Positions 44,225-53,008 of a stretch of 64,000 nt of DNA are shown here, one piece after another. The translations under genes were made by a program, and so were the position numbers. Location of the stretch: assembly GCA_030149325.1 (NCBI GenBank), contig JASBRS010000010.1:1-64000 (forward strand). The letters are read 5' to 3'. The notes beneath the pieces are model-generated. The model saw only the letters and a program-made list of their open reading frames with translations, had not been told where the DNA came from and did not search any database. This DNA comes from Deinococci bacterium. GTDB taxonomy: Bacteria > Deinococcota > Deinococci > Deinococcales > Trueperaceae. Positions within the stretch are counted from its first letter, which is position 1, and each line of letters opens with the position of its first letter.

Positions 44225-45754
44225 TCAGCGCAACGGAGGCGGGAGCAGGGTCGCGGGCACGTTCTGGTAGGCGACGAGGCGGGTGAAGCGCTCCATGGCG
44301 CGCGCCCCCACCGAGGTGCTGCGGCCGTCGGAGGTGGCGGGGTAGGGCCCGCCGTGGACCATGGCCCGGCACACCTCGACGCCGGTCGGCACGCCCTCGA
44401 CGATGAGGCGTCCGACCTTGCGCTCGAGCACCGCCGCCAGCGGCTGCGCCCCCTCCCACTCGTCGGCCTCGCCGAAGAGCGAGGCCGTGAGTTGCCCCTC
44501 CATGGCACGGGCGAAGGCTACCAGCTCCTCGAGCTCGCGGTAGCGCACCAGCACGGTGCTCGGTCCGAACACCTCCTGGGCCAGGCCGGGCCGCGCCACC
44601 AGCTCGTCGACCCCCACCTCCCACACCGCCGCGCTCGCCGCCGTCGCGGCCGTGCCGCCGCGGCCGTCGGCGAGCCGTCGCGCGCCGAGCTCGGCCAGGC
44701 GCTCGAGCCCTCCTTGGAAGGCGCGGTGGATCCCGGCGGTGAGCATCACCTGCGCCTCGGAGCGGCGCGCGCCCTCGACCAGCCGGTCGCGCAGCGCGTC
44801 GCCGGCCCCGCCGGCCGGGACCAGCACCAGCCCGGGGTTGGTGCAGAACTGCCCGACCCCCAGGGTGAACGACGCCAGCAGTGCGTCGGCGATGGCCCGG
44901 CCGCGCTCGCGGGCCGCCCCGGGCAGCACGAACACCGGGTTGACGCTGCTCATCTCGGCGAACACCGGGATCGGCTCGGGCCGCTCGGCGGCGAGGTGCA
45001 CGAGCGCCTGGCCGCCGGCGCGGGAGCCGGTGAAGCCCACGGCGCGGATGGCGGGGTGGCGGACCAGCGCCTGCCCGAGCTCGTGGCCGTCGTCGAACAG
45101 CAGCGAGAAGGTGCCGTCGGGCATGCCCGTGTCGCGGGCGGCGGAGCGCAGCGCGCGCCCGACCAGCTCGGAGGTCCCGGGGTGCGCCGGGTGCGCCTTG
45201 GCCACCACCGGGCACCCCACCGCCAGAGCCGAGGCGGTGTCGCCCCCCGCCACCGAGAAGGCCAGCGGGAAGTTGCTGGCGCCGAACACCGCCACCGGTC
45301 CGAGCGGGCGCCTCAGAGAGCGCACGTCGGGCCTGGGTGCGGGTTCGCGTTCCGGGTCGGCGCGGTCGATGCGCACGTCGCGCCACCGACCCTCGTCGAC
45401 CAGGGTGGCGAACAGCCGGAGCTGGTTGGCGGTGCGGCCCAGCTCGCCGGTCAGGCGGGCGACCCCCAGCGCCGTCTCGCGGTCGGCGCGCGCCACGATG
45501 GCGTCGCCGCGCGCCTCCAGGGTGGAGGCGGCGGTGCGCAGGAAGGCCGACCGCTCGGCGTCGTCGAGGGCGGCGTAGGCCGGGAAGGCGCGTTCGGCCA
45601 TGGTGACCGCGCGCTCGAGGTCGGCGCTGCCGGCGGCATGGAAGGGGGGCTCGAGCGGCTCCCCGGAGCGGGCGTCGACGGCCTGGAAGCTGCGCGCTCC
45701 CGGCTCGGCCGTCGCCAGCCCCAGCAGCGACCGCCCCTCCAGCGTGCCCGGCAT
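44225..45754 (-). CDS. 2-oxoglutarate semialdehyde (2,5-dioxovalerate) dehydrogenase-type aldehyde dehydrogenase
   Basis: A 509-residue NAD(P)-dependent aldehyde dehydrogenase. The catalytic Cys304 is in GVGQFCTNPGLVL and the general base Glu267 in PVFAEMSSVNP. The nucleotide site includes FGASNFPLAFSVAGGDTASA and GFTGSRAGG. The latter sequences are characteristic of the ketoglutarate-semialdehyde dehydrogenase group that completes hydroxyproline or sugar-acid degradation. The start overlaps the upstream deaminase stop by one base (TGATG). With the deaminase, epimerase and FAD enzyme nearby, its role as the last step to 2-oxoglutarate is well supported by context. Confidence 0.9.
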   Translation of the reverse strand: MPGTLEGRSLLGLATAEPGARSFQAVDARSGEPLEPPFHAAGSADLERAVTMAERAFPAYAALDDAERSAFLRTAASTLEARGDAIVARADRETALGVARLTGELGRTANQLRLFATLVDEGRWRDVRIDRADPEREPAPRPDVRSLRRPLGPVAVFGASNFPLAFSVAGGDTASALAVGCPVVAKAHPAHPGTSELVGRALRSAARDTGMPDGTFSLLFDDGHELGQALVRHPAIRAVGFTGSRAGGQALVHLAAERPEPIPVFAEMSSVNPVFVLPGAARERGRAIADALLASFTLGVGQFCTNPGLVLVPAGGAGDALRDRLVEGARRSEAQVMLTAGIHRAFQGGLERLAELGARRLADGRGGTAATAASAAVWEVGVDELVARPGLAQEVFGPSTVLVRYRELEELVAFARAMEGQLTASLFGEADEWEGAQPLAAVLERKVGRLIVEGVPTGVEVCRAMVHGGPYPATSDGRSTSVGARAMERFTRLVAYQNVPATLLPPPLR

Positions 45755-46707
45755 CAGGACGCCTCGACGGCCTCGGGCCGTTCCGCCAGCGCCCGCGCCA
45801 CCACCCGCTCGGCCTCCGCCAGCTCCTCGCCGGCCAGCGCCAGGCGCGGCGGACGGACGCGCGCCGAGCCTCGCCCCACGCGCTCCTGAACCAGCTTGAT
45901 GAGCTGCACGAACTTGGGCACGGTGTCGAGGCGCAAGAGCGGCAGGAACCAGCGGTAGAGCGCCTCGGCCTCGCCTCCGCGGCCGTCGCGGGCGAGCTCG
46001 AACAGGCGGACCGATTCCTCCGGGAAGGCGTTCACCAGGCCGGCGATCCACCCCACCGCCCCCGCCCCCACGCCCTCGACGATGGCGTCGTCGACCCCCA
46101 CCAGCACCTCCAGGCGGTCGCCGAGCAGGGCGCGCAGGGCGGTGACCCGGCGCACGTCGGTGCTCGATTCCTTGATGGCGACCAGGTTGGGGTGCTCGGC
46201 GGCGAGCTCGGCGACCTGCTCCGGGGTGAAGTCGGTGGTGTACGCCACCGGGTTGTTGTAGAGCATGCAGGGCAGCCCGGTGGCCACCAGCACGGCGCCG
46301 ACGTGCGCCTTCATCTCGCGGAAGTCGGTGCTGTAGACGTAGGGCGGCAGCACCATCAGGCCCGCGGCGCCCGCCGCCTCGGCGGCGCGCGCGAAGCGCA
46401 CCGCTTCCGCGGTGGAGAGCGCGGCCACGCCCGGGACGACGGCGGCGCGGCCGGCGAGGGCGCCGACCAGCGTCCGGACCACCGCCACCTTCTCGTCGAA
46501 GCTCAGGGTGGCCGACTCGCCCAGCGAGCCGCACGGCACCACGCCGACGCAGCCGGCGTCGACCATCCAGCGGGCGTGCTCGGCCAGGAAGTCGTGATCG
46601 ACGCTGAGGTCGTCGTGGAAGGGGGTGGTGATGGCCGGGAGGACGCCCCGCCAACGCAGCGGTGCGGCACCCCCGGCGGCCGAGGGGTCGGGATCGAAGG
46701 TCGGCAT
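45754..46707 (-). CDS. DapA-superfamily deaminase/aldolase, probably 1-pyrroline-4-hydroxy-2-carboxylate deaminase
   Basis: A 317-residue Schiff-base enzyme of the dihydrodipicolinate synthase family. Lys179 in NLVAIKESS forms the imine and Tyr150 in CMLYNNPVAY is the catalytic tyrosine. The substrate carboxylate loop is PCGSLGESATLS. Family members include 5-keto-4-deoxyglucarate dehydratase and the hydroxyproline-pathway deaminase. The neighbouring epimerase, FAD dehydrogenase and semialdehyde dehydrogenase favour the latter. The start ATG has GAGAGGAG upstream. Divergent from the GntR regulator across a palindromic operator. Confidence 0.87.
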   Translation of the reverse strand: MPTFDPDPSAAGGAAPLRWRGVLPAITTPFHDDLSVDHDFLAEHARWMVDAGCVGVVPCGSLGESATLSFDEKVAVVRTLVGALAGRAAVVPGVAALSTAEAVRFARAAEAAGAAGLMVLPPYVYSTDFREMKAHVGAVLVATGLPCMLYNNPVAYTTDFTPEQVAELAAEHPNLVAIKESSTDVRRVTALRALLGDRLEVLVGVDDAIVEGVGAGAVGWIAGLVNAFPEESVRLFELARDGRGGEAEALYRWFLPLLRLDTVPKFVQLIKLVQERVGRGSARVRPPRLALAGEELAEAERVVARALAERPEAVEAS

Positions 46708-46753
46708 GCGTGCGCTCCTCTCGCGGGCGCGCGCCGGGATCCGGCGCGAGTGA

Positions 46754-46780
46754 TTGTCGACAACATGTATACTAAAGCCC
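46754..46780 (+). promoter_or_regulatory. GntR operator and leaderless promoter in the divergent hydroxyproline region
   Basis: TTGTCGACAA (46754-46763) is a perfect 10-bp palindrome, followed directly by the palindromic core GTATAC (46767-46772). Both fit the TGT/ACA pattern of FadR-type GntR operators. TATACT (46768-46773) stands 7 nt before the GTG at 46781 (TATACTAAAGCCCGTG). A bound GntR dimer would block the regulator's own promoter and probably the divergent deaminase promoter. Confidence 0.6.
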
Positions 46781-47527
46781 GTGGCGAGGCCGCATCAAGG
46801 CACCTCCGACGGGACCCCCCACGGCGCGCGACGGAGCCCCCGCCCCAGCGGCGTCGAGCGCGTCTACAGCGCGCTGCGCACCGAGATCCTGACGCTCGTC
46901 CTGCCGCCCAACGAGCCGCTCGACGAGCTCGCCCTGTCCGAGCGCTTCGGGCTGTCGCGCACGCCCGTGCGCGAAGCGTTGGTGCGGCTGGCGGCCGAGG
47001 GGCTGGCGACGTCGCTGCCCAACCGCGGCAGCATCGTGGCGCCGCTCGACCTCACGCGCGCCCCCGCCTACTTCGACGCCCTCACGCTCATTCAACGCGT
47101 CGTCACCCGGCTGGCGGCCCGCCACCACCGCGACGACGAGCTGGCGCGGGTGGAGGCGCTGCAGCGCGGCTTCGCCGACGCCGTCCGGGGCAGCGACGTG
47201 CTGGCCATGATCGAGGTCAACCGCGACTTCCACGTGGCGCTCGCCGAGACCGGGCGCAACCCCTACTACACCGACTTCTACGCCCGCTTGCTCGACGAGG
47301 GGCGGAGGCTCCTGCGGCTGTACTACGCCAGCTTCCACGACCGCCTCCCCGAGCGCTACGTCGACGAGCACGACGTGCTGCTGCGCGCGGTGCGCGAGCG
47401 TGACGAGGAGGCGGCGGACCGCCTGGCGCGGCGCCACGCCGAGCAGGTGGCAGCGCAGATCCGCTCGCTCCTCAGTGCCGACCTCGGCGCCAGCCTCGAG
47501 CTGGTGCGCGCGGAAAGGAAGGGGTGA
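46781..47527 (+). CDS. GntR/FadR-subfamily transcriptional regulator
   Basis: A 248-residue repressor. The winged helix-turn-helix (about 24-92) includes [20 protein letters not shown] followed by [14 protein letters not shown]. The FCD effector domain (about 100-235) has its metal-binding residues in [18 protein letters not shown] and [10 protein letters not shown], with a further His in RRHAEQV. The GTG at 46781 is preferred over a TTG nine codons earlier that lies inside the operator. Four bases separate it from the epimerase gene, so regulator and pathway genes share a transcript. It most likely senses a hydroxyproline-pathway intermediate. Confidence 0.9.
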   Translation: MARPHQGTSDGTPHGARRSPRPSGVERVYSALRTEILTLVLPPNEPLDELALSERFGLSRTPVREALVRLAAEGLATSLPNRGSIVAPLDLTRAPAYFDALTLIQRVVTRLAARHHRDDELARVEALQRGFADAVRGSDVLAMIEVNRDFHVALAETGRNPYYTDFYARLLDEGRRLLRLYYASFHDRLPERYVDEHDVLLRAVRERDEEAADRLARRHAEQVAAQIRSLLSADLGASLELVRAERKG

Positions 47528-47531
47528 GCCG

Positions 47532-48479
47532 ATGGCCGTCCGGCGCGTCCGCGTGATCGACTCCCACACCGCCGGAGAGCCCACCCGGGTGGTGCTGGAC
47601 GGCGGACCCGACCTCGGCTCCGGCTCGATGGCGGAGCGGTTGGAGCGATTCCGCAACGAGCACGACGCCTTCCGTTCGGCCGTGGTCAACGAACCGCGCG
47701 GCTCCGACGTGCTGGTCGGAGCGCTCCTGCAGCCCGCCGTCGATCCCGCGGCCGCCGCCGGCGTGCTGTTCTTCAACAACGTCGGCATGCTGGGCATGTG
47801 CGGCCACGGCACCATCGGGGTGGTGGCGACGCTGGCCCACCTCGGACGGCTCGAGCCCGGCCCCCACCGCATCGAGACGCCGGTGGGCGCGGTCGAGGCC
47901 GAGCTCCACGACGACGGCCGGGTGAGCGTGCGCAACGTGCCCGCCTACCGCCACCTCCACGGCGTGCGCATCGAGGTCCCGGGCCACGGCCCCGTCACCG
48001 GCGACGTCGCCTGGGGCGGCAACTGGTTCTTCCTCACCGACGACCACGGCCAGCGCGTCGAGGCCGGGCGCGTGGGCGCGCTCGCCGACTTCGCCTGGGG
48101 AGTGCGGCGTGCCCTGCAGGCCGCCGGCGTGACCGGCCGCGACGGTGCCGAAGTCGACCACATCGAGCTGTTCGCGCCGCCGCCCGCCGACGGCGGCGCC
48201 GACGGCCGCAGCTTCGTGCTGTGCCCGGGCGGCGCCTACGACCGCTCCCCCTGCGGGACCGGCACCAGCGCCAAGCTGGCGTGCCTGCAGGCCGACGGAC
48301 GCCTCCGTCCGGGGGAGAGCTGGACGCAGGAGAGCGTGATCGGCAGCCGCTTCGAGGCGCACTACCGGCTCGACGACGGCGGCCGGGTGGTGCCGACCAT
48401 CACCGGCCGGGCCCACGTCACCGCCGAGGCGACGCTCCTCCTCGACGAGAGCGACCCGCTGTGCTGGGGCATCCGATGA
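47532..48479 (+). CDS. proline racemase family, probable 4-hydroxyproline 2-epimerase
   Basis: A 315-residue enzyme with the two catalytic cysteines of the racemase/epimerase group, Cys90 in [10 protein letters not shown] and Cys241 in [10 protein letters not shown]. Keeping both cysteines separates it from the trans-3-hydroxyproline dehydratases, where the second or first is Ser or Thr. N-terminal [13 protein letters not shown] is the family hallmark. The expected reaction converts trans-4-hydroxy-L-proline to cis-4-hydroxy-D-proline, the entry step of the pathway. Its stop overlaps the FAD dehydrogenase start (ATGA), linking it to the enzyme that uses its product. Confidence 0.92.
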   Translation: MAVRRVRVIDSHTAGEPTRVVLDGGPDLGSGSMAERLERFRNEHDAFRSAVVNEPRGSDVLVGALLQPAVDPAAAAGVLFFNNVGMLGMCGHGTIGVVATLAHLGRLEPGPHRIETPVGAVEAELHDDGRVSVRNVPAYRHLHGVRIEVPGHGPVTGDVAWGGNWFFLTDDHGQRVEAGRVGALADFAWGVRRALQAAGVTGRDGAEVDHIELFAPPPADGGADGRSFVLCPGGAYDRSPCGTGTSAKLACLQADGRLRPGESWTQESVIGSRFEAHYRLDDGGRVVPTITGRAHVTAEATLLLDESDPLCWGIR

Positions 48480-49765
48480 GCCGTCACGTGGTGGTGGCGG
48501 GCGCCGGCGTGGTGGGGCTGTTCGCTGCCCTGTACGCGCGCGACGCCGGCTTCGAGGTGACGGTGGTCGAGCGCCTGGGGCCGCAGCGAGCCACCGCCTC
48601 CTACGGCAACGCCGGGCTCATCGTGCCCAGCCACCTGGTGCCGCTGGCGGCGCCGGGGGCGGTGGTGCGGGGCCTGCGCTGGATGACCGATCCGGAGAGC
48701 CCCTTCGCGTTGCGGCTCGAGCCCGATCCCGAGCTGCTCGCCTGGGGCTGGCACTTCTGGCGCGCCTCCACGCGAGCGCGCGCCCGGGCCGCCGGGCCGC
48801 TGCTGCGCGACCTCCACCGGGCCGGCAAACGCGCCTACCAGGAGCTCGAGGCGCGTCTGGGCGCCGACGCCTTCGGGTTGCGCGGCGGCGGCGTGTTGAT
48901 GCTGTGCGTCAGCGAGGAGGGTCTGGAGGAGGAGGCGGCGCTGGCGGCGCGCGCCACCGCCCTGGGGGTGCCGGCGCGGTTGCTCGGCCCTTCCGAGGTG
49001 GCGGTGCTCCAACCCGGTCTCAGCCTCGACGTGGTGGGCGGCGTGCACTACCCCGAGGACGCCATGCTCGATCCCGGCAGGCTGATGGCGGCCCTCCAGG
49101 CCGAGTTGGAGCGGATCGGGGTGCAGTTCCGCTGGGGGGCGCACGTCGAGGGCGCGGAGCGCAGCGGCGACCGCATCGAGGCGCTGCGCCTGCGCCGGCA
49201 GCCCGGCATCGACGCCGACACCGCGGACGCCACCAGGTTGCCGCTCGACGAGCTGGTGCTCGCGGCCGGCGTGGCGTCGGCGCCGTTGGCGCGCGCGCTC
49301 GGCCTGCGGCTGCCGCTTCGCGCCGGCAAGGGCTACAGCGTCACGCTGGCCGATCCGCCCGAGCGCCCGGCACTGCCGATGCTGCTGTCCGAGGGGCGGG
49401 TGGCGGTGACGCCCCTGCCCGACGGCGTCCGGGTAGGCGGCACGCTCGAGCTGGGCGCCGCCGACACCACCGTGAACGGACGCCGGGTCCGGGGCCTGCT
49501 GCGTTCGCTCGAACGCGCGCTGCCCGCCTACAGCGCCGAGCGCCTGGCGTCGGCGCCGGTGTGGACCGGCCTCCGGCCGGTGAGCCCCGACGGTCTGCCC
49601 TATCTCGGGCGCAGCGCCACGTCGGCCAACCTGGTTGTCGCCACGGGCCACGCCATGATGGGGGTGTCGCTGGCCCCCGTGACCGGCGCGCTGGTGGCCG
49701 AGCTGCTCGAGGGGCGCGCGCCGAGCCTCCCCCTCGAGGCGCTTCGTCCCGACCGCTACGCCTGA
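48476..49765 (+). CDS. FAD-dependent D-hydroxyproline/D-amino acid dehydrogenase (DadA-like)
   Basis: A 429-residue flavoprotein. The N-terminal dinucleotide site is [20 protein letters not shown] followed by an acidic ribose contact (VVERLG). The substrate-cap region includes [20 protein letters not shown], typical of DadA-like enzymes. The C-terminal FAD loop is [16 protein letters not shown] with [13 protein letters not shown]. It would oxidise cis-4-hydroxy-D-proline to the pyrroline carboxylate handled by the deaminase gene on the other strand. This is a single-subunit type, unlike heterotrimeric dehydrogenases in some bacteria. The ATGA overlap with the epimerase supports the assignment. 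Confidence 0.88.
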   Translation: MSRHVVVAGAGVVGLFAALYARDAGFEVTVVERLGPQRATASYGNAGLIVPSHLVPLAAPGAVVRGLRWMTDPESPFALRLEPDPELLAWGWHFWRASTRARARAAGPLLRDLHRAGKRAYQELEARLGADAFGLRGGGVLMLCVSEEGLEEEAALAARATALGVPARLLGPSEVAVLQPGLSLDVVGGVHYPEDAMLDPGRLMAALQAELERIGVQFRWGAHVEGAERSGDRIEALRLRRQPGIDADTADATRLPLDELVLAAGVASAPLARALGLRLPLRAGKGYSVTLADPPERPALPMLLSEGRVAVTPLPDGVRVGGTLELGAADTTVNGRRVRGLLRSLERALPAYSAERLASAPVWTGLRPVSPDGLPYLGRSATSANLVVATGHAMMGVSLAPVTGALVAELLEGRAPSLPLEALRPDRYA

Positions 49766-49810
49766 GCGCCGCCCCGTCGGGAGCGCTGCCACCACCGGAA
49801 GGAGATCGCC

Positions 49811-50809
49811 ATGACCGACCTGCGCTGGGGCATCCTGGGGACGTCGCGCATCGCGGTGGACAAGGTCATCCCCGCGCTGCAGAAGAGCGGGCGGATCGCC
49901 GTCACCGCCGTCGCCTCGCGCGATCTGCAACGCGCGCGCGCCGTGGCCGCGAAGTTGCGCATCCCCCACGCCTACGGCAGCTACGAGGCGTTGCTGGCGT
50001 CCGATGAGGTCGACGTCGTCTACAACCCGCTCCCCAACCACCTGCACGTGCCCTGGTCGATCCGCGCGCTGGAGGCCGGCAAGCACGTGCTGTGCGAGAA
50101 GCCGATCGGGCTGTCGGCGGCGGAGGGCGAGCGGCTGCTGGAGGCGGCGCGGGCCCACCCGCGCCTGAAGGCGATGGAGGCGTTCATGTACCGCTTCCAT
50201 CCGCAGTGGCTCGAGCTCAAGCGCATCGTCGACGAGGGCGGTATCGGCGAGCTGCGCACCATCCACTCCTTCTTCTCGTACTTCAAGGACGACCCCGACG
50301 ACATCCGCAGCCGTCCCGAGTTCGGCGGCGGCGGGCTGATGGACATCGGCTGCTACAACGTCTCGTTGTCGCGTTTCGTGTACGGCAGCGAGCCCCTGCG
50401 CGCCGTGGCGACGGTGGAGTTCGACCCCACCCTGGGGGTCGATCGCCTGGCGTCGGCGGTGCTCGACTTCGGCCGCGGCACCTCGACGTTCACCTGCAGC
50501 ACGCAGCTCTCGCCCCACCAGTCGGTCGCCGTCTTCGGCACCGCCGGAGCCGTCGAGCTCGCCATCCCGTTCAACGCCCCCCAGGACGGGCCCACGCTGC
50601 TGCGCCACCGGCGCGGCGGCGAGACCGTCGAGCGCACCTTCGACCGCGCCGACCAGTACACCCTGCAGGGGGAGGCCTTCACGCGCGCGGTGCTCGACGA
50701 CACCCCGGTGCCGACCCCGCTGGAGGACGCCGTGGCCAACATGCGTGTGCTGGAGGCGGTGTTCGACAGCGGTCGGAGCGGGCGCTGGATCGACGTCGGC
50801 GGCGGCTGA
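49811..50809 (+). CDS. Gfo/Idh/MocA family oxidoreductase
   Basis: A 332-residue NAD(P)-dependent oxidoreductase. The N-terminal Rossmann motif is RWGILGTSRIAVDKVIPAL. The family EKP signature is in HVLCEKPIGLSA and the second domain begins with MYRFHPQWLELK. GGGLMDIGCYNVSLSRFVYG carries the conserved catalytic region. GGAAGGAGA precedes the ATG. It follows the hydroxyproline genes by 45 bp and may share their transcript, but no step of that pathway needs it. A sugar or inositol-type substrate is more usual for the family. Confidence 0.9.
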   Translation: MTDLRWGILGTSRIAVDKVIPALQKSGRIAVTAVASRDLQRARAVAAKLRIPHAYGSYEALLASDEVDVVYNPLPNHLHVPWSIRALEAGKHVLCEKPIGLSAAEGERLLEAARAHPRLKAMEAFMYRFHPQWLELKRIVDEGGIGELRTIHSFFSYFKDDPDDIRSRPEFGGGGLMDIGCYNVSLSRFVYGSEPLRAVATVEFDPTLGVDRLASAVLDFGRGTSTFTCSTQLSPHQSVAVFGTAGAVELAIPFNAPQDGPTLLRHRRGGETVERTFDRADQYTLQGEAFTRAVLDDTPVPTPLEDAVANMRVLEAVFDSGRSGRWIDVGGG

Positions 50810-50853
50810 ACGGCCCGCCCCTGCGGCGCAACGGCGGGCGCCTGCGCCGAGAA

Positions 50854-50880
50854 GGCGCGCGCGCCGAGGAGGCGCGCGCC
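50854..50880 (+). terminator. GC hairpin after the Gfo/Idh gene
   Basis: GGCGCGCGC (50854-50862) pairs with 50872-50880 around a 9-nt loop, 45 bp after the stop. No T-run follows. Between here and the ClC gene at 51085 I see only a possible TAGCAT box (50927-50932) and a 37-codon reading frame from 50944, neither convincing. Confidence 0.5.
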
Positions 50881-51084
50881 GGCACTGCGGTCGCCCGCGG
50901 TGCCGGGCCGGCGTCGAGATCGGTGATAGCATCGGCCCTGGACATGAGAGCGCAAGCACCGGCCGCGCGGGGGAGACCGGCGCACGCGGAGCGCGTCGGC
51001 GGCAGCCGTGACGCGGCCGTGAACAGCGCCCTCGGACCGTCGGCCGAGCCCAGCTAGCCAGGCGCGACCGAGGAGAGGCGCGGG

Positions 51085-53007
51085 ATGGGCCAAGCACCTT
51101 CGCAGACGACGACGAAGCGCTCGAACCCGGACTCCGGCGAGGCGACCTCGACGGAAGACCTCGCGGAGGAGGAGTCAGCCCCCGTCCACGTCGGCGGCGC
51201 GCTCGTCAACGAGGCCGTCGAGGCGCCCGGCGTCAGTCTGAGACTCACGCTCTACGCGCTCCTGGTCGGCATCGTGGCCGGCTTCGGTGCCGTCGGCTTC
51301 CGCGCCCTGATCGCGCTGTTCCACAACCTGCTGTTCTTCGGCCGCGTGAGCGCGGTCTACGACACCCTGCAGCACACGCTCGCCAGCCCCTGGGGCGTCG
51401 GCGTCGTGGCCGTGCCGGTGGTGGGCGCGGTCGCCGTCGCCTTCCTGGTGAAGACCTTCGCCCCCGAGGCGAAGGGCCACGGGGTGCCCGAGGTCATCGA
51501 CGCCATCTACTACCAGGGGGGCCGCATCCGGCCCATGGTGGCGCTCATCAAGTCGCTGGCCTCGTCGATCTCGATCGGGTCGGGCGGCTCGGTGGGCCGC
51601 GAGGGACCGATCATCCAGATCGGGGCGACCTTTGGCTCGGTCCTCGGGCAGTGGGCGCGCTTGCCGGAATGGAAGCGCCTGACGCTCCTGGCCTGCGGCG
51701 CCGGCGCCGGCATCGCGGCCACCTTCAACACCCCCATCGGCGGCATCCTCTTCGCCGTCGAGATCATGCTGGTCGAGATCAGCGCCCGCAGCCTGGTGCC
51801 GGTGATGATCGCCACCGGCGCCGCCAGCTTCATCGGGCGCCTGTTCTTCGGCGCCGACGCCTCGTTCGCGATCCCCTCCATGACGCTGAACTCGGTCACC
51901 ACCACCTCGCTCGCCGTCTACGCCGCCTACGGCGTCCTGGGCGTGCTGATGGCCTTCCTGGCCGTCGCCTACACGCGCTCGATCTACCTCTTCGAGGACC
52001 TCTTCGATCGCCTGCCCGGCAGCTACTACCTGCGCCACGCCTTCGGCATGCTGCTGGTGGGCGTGATCATGCTGGTCCTCCAACTCCGTCTCGGCCACTA
52101 CTACGTGCAGGGCGTGGGCTACGCCACCATCCAGGACATCCTCAACGGCGCCCTCGCCACCACCTGGATCCTGCTGCTGCTGGTCGTGCTGAAGCTGCTG
52201 GCGGTGTCGCTCACGCTGGGCTCGGGCGCCTCCGGCGGGATCTTCTCGCCCGCCCTGTTCATGGGAGCGACCCTGGGGGGCGCGCTCGTCCAGCTCGGCC
52301 ACGCCGCCTTCCCGGGACTGCTGGTGAGCCTGGCGGGCGGAGCCATCATCGGGATGGCCTGCATGGTGGCGGCCAGCACCGGCGCGGCCGTGACCGCGGT
52401 GGTGATGATCTTCGAGATGACACGCGACTACAACGTCATCATCCCCCTGATCATCGCCGTCTCGATCGCCTACGCCGTCCGCCGCTGGCTGCTGGCCGAC
52501 AGCATCTACACCCTCAAGCTCACCCGCCGCGGGCGCGTCATCCCGACCTCGTTCCAGAGCAACCTCTACCTCATGCGCGATGCCCTCGAGCTCATGCATA
52601 CGCCCTTCCTGCGCGTCGATGCCGGGGCGCCGCTCGCGGCGGTGCGCGGCGACGTGCGGACTTGGCAGCCGGTGCCGCACCTGGTGCTCGTGCGCGACGA
52701 TCGCGTCGTTGGCGTCGTCACCGCCGACCTGCTGCGCTCGCGCCTGCGCGGCGGCGGCGGCGACACCCCGCTGATCGATCTCGCCGACGGCCACTACACC
52801 GTGCTCGACGACAGCGCCCAGGTCGTCGACCTGGTGGGACAGCTGCGCATCGAGGCCAGTCGCGTGGCGGTCCTGGTGCACGGGGATGCCGACCCGCTCG
52901 ACCCTGCGGCGGTGGTCGGCATCGTGTCGTGGGCCGACGTCATGCGCAACGCCAACCTGCCCGTCGATCTGCACCGGCGCCGGGCCGCGGCCGGCGGCCG
53001 CGGCTAG
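51085..53007 (+). CDS. ClC-family chloride channel/transporter with C-terminal CBS region
   Basis: A 640-residue ClC protein. The three anion-pathway motifs are present: GSGGSVGREGP (165-175) with the gating glutamate Glu173, GAGAGIAATFNTPIGGILFA, and GSGASGGIFSPALFMGA. About residues 50-480 form the membrane core. A cytoplasmic tail from about 500 to 625 has two CBS-like halves (PFLRVDAGAPLAAV, HYTVLDDSAQVVDLV). The N-terminal 45 residues are acidic and hydrophilic. GAGGAGAGG precedes the ATG. It may act as a chloride channel or chloride/proton exchanger. The upstream region does not match the fluoride riboswitch, so a fluoride exporter role is not indicated. Confidence 0.93.
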   Translation: MGQAPSQTTTKRSNPDSGEATSTEDLAEEESAPVHVGGALVNEAVEAPGVSLRLTLYALLVGIVAGFGAVGFRALIALFHNLLFFGRVSAVYDTLQHTLASPWGVGVVAVPVVGAVAVAFLVKTFAPEAKGHGVPEVIDAIYYQGGRIRPMVALIKSLASSISIGSGGSVGREGPIIQIGATFGSVLGQWARLPEWKRLTLLACGAGAGIAATFNTPIGGILFAVEIMLVEISARSLVPVMIATGAASFIGRLFFGADASFAIPSMTLNSVTTTSLAVYAAYGVLGVLMAFLAVAYTRSIYLFEDLFDRLPGSYYLRHAFGMLLVGVIMLVLQLRLGHYYVQGVGYATIQDILNGALATTWILLLLVVLKLLAVSLTLGSGASGGIFSPALFMGATLGGALVQLGHAAFPGLLVSLAGGAIIGMACMVAASTGAAVTAVVMIFEMTRDYNVIIPLIIAVSIAYAVRRWLLADSIYTLKLTRRGRVIPTSFQSNLYLMRDALELMHTPFLRVDAGAPLAAVRGDVRTWQPVPHLVLVRDDRVVGVVTADLLRSRLRGGGGDTPLIDLADGHYTVLDDSAQVVDLVGQLRIEASRVAVLVHGDADPLDPAAVVGIVSWADVMRNANLPVDLHRRRAAAGGRG

Positions 53008-53008
53008 C

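Noticed and set aside
44225-46654. A fused 809-codon deaminase/aldehyde dehydrogenase reading
   Set aside because: The N-terminal part is out of frame with the DapA-like gene; the dehydrogenase has its own ATG at 45754 overlapping the deaminase stop.
50944-51057. 37-codon peptide gene before the ClC transporter
   Set aside because: No ribosome site, no family resemblance and biased composition; a TAGCAT box nearby is not enough.
50881-51084. Riboswitch (fluoride type) upstream of the ClC gene
   Set aside because: The conserved fluoride-riboswitch segments are not present; only a GC hairpin and a weak -10 box can be seen.
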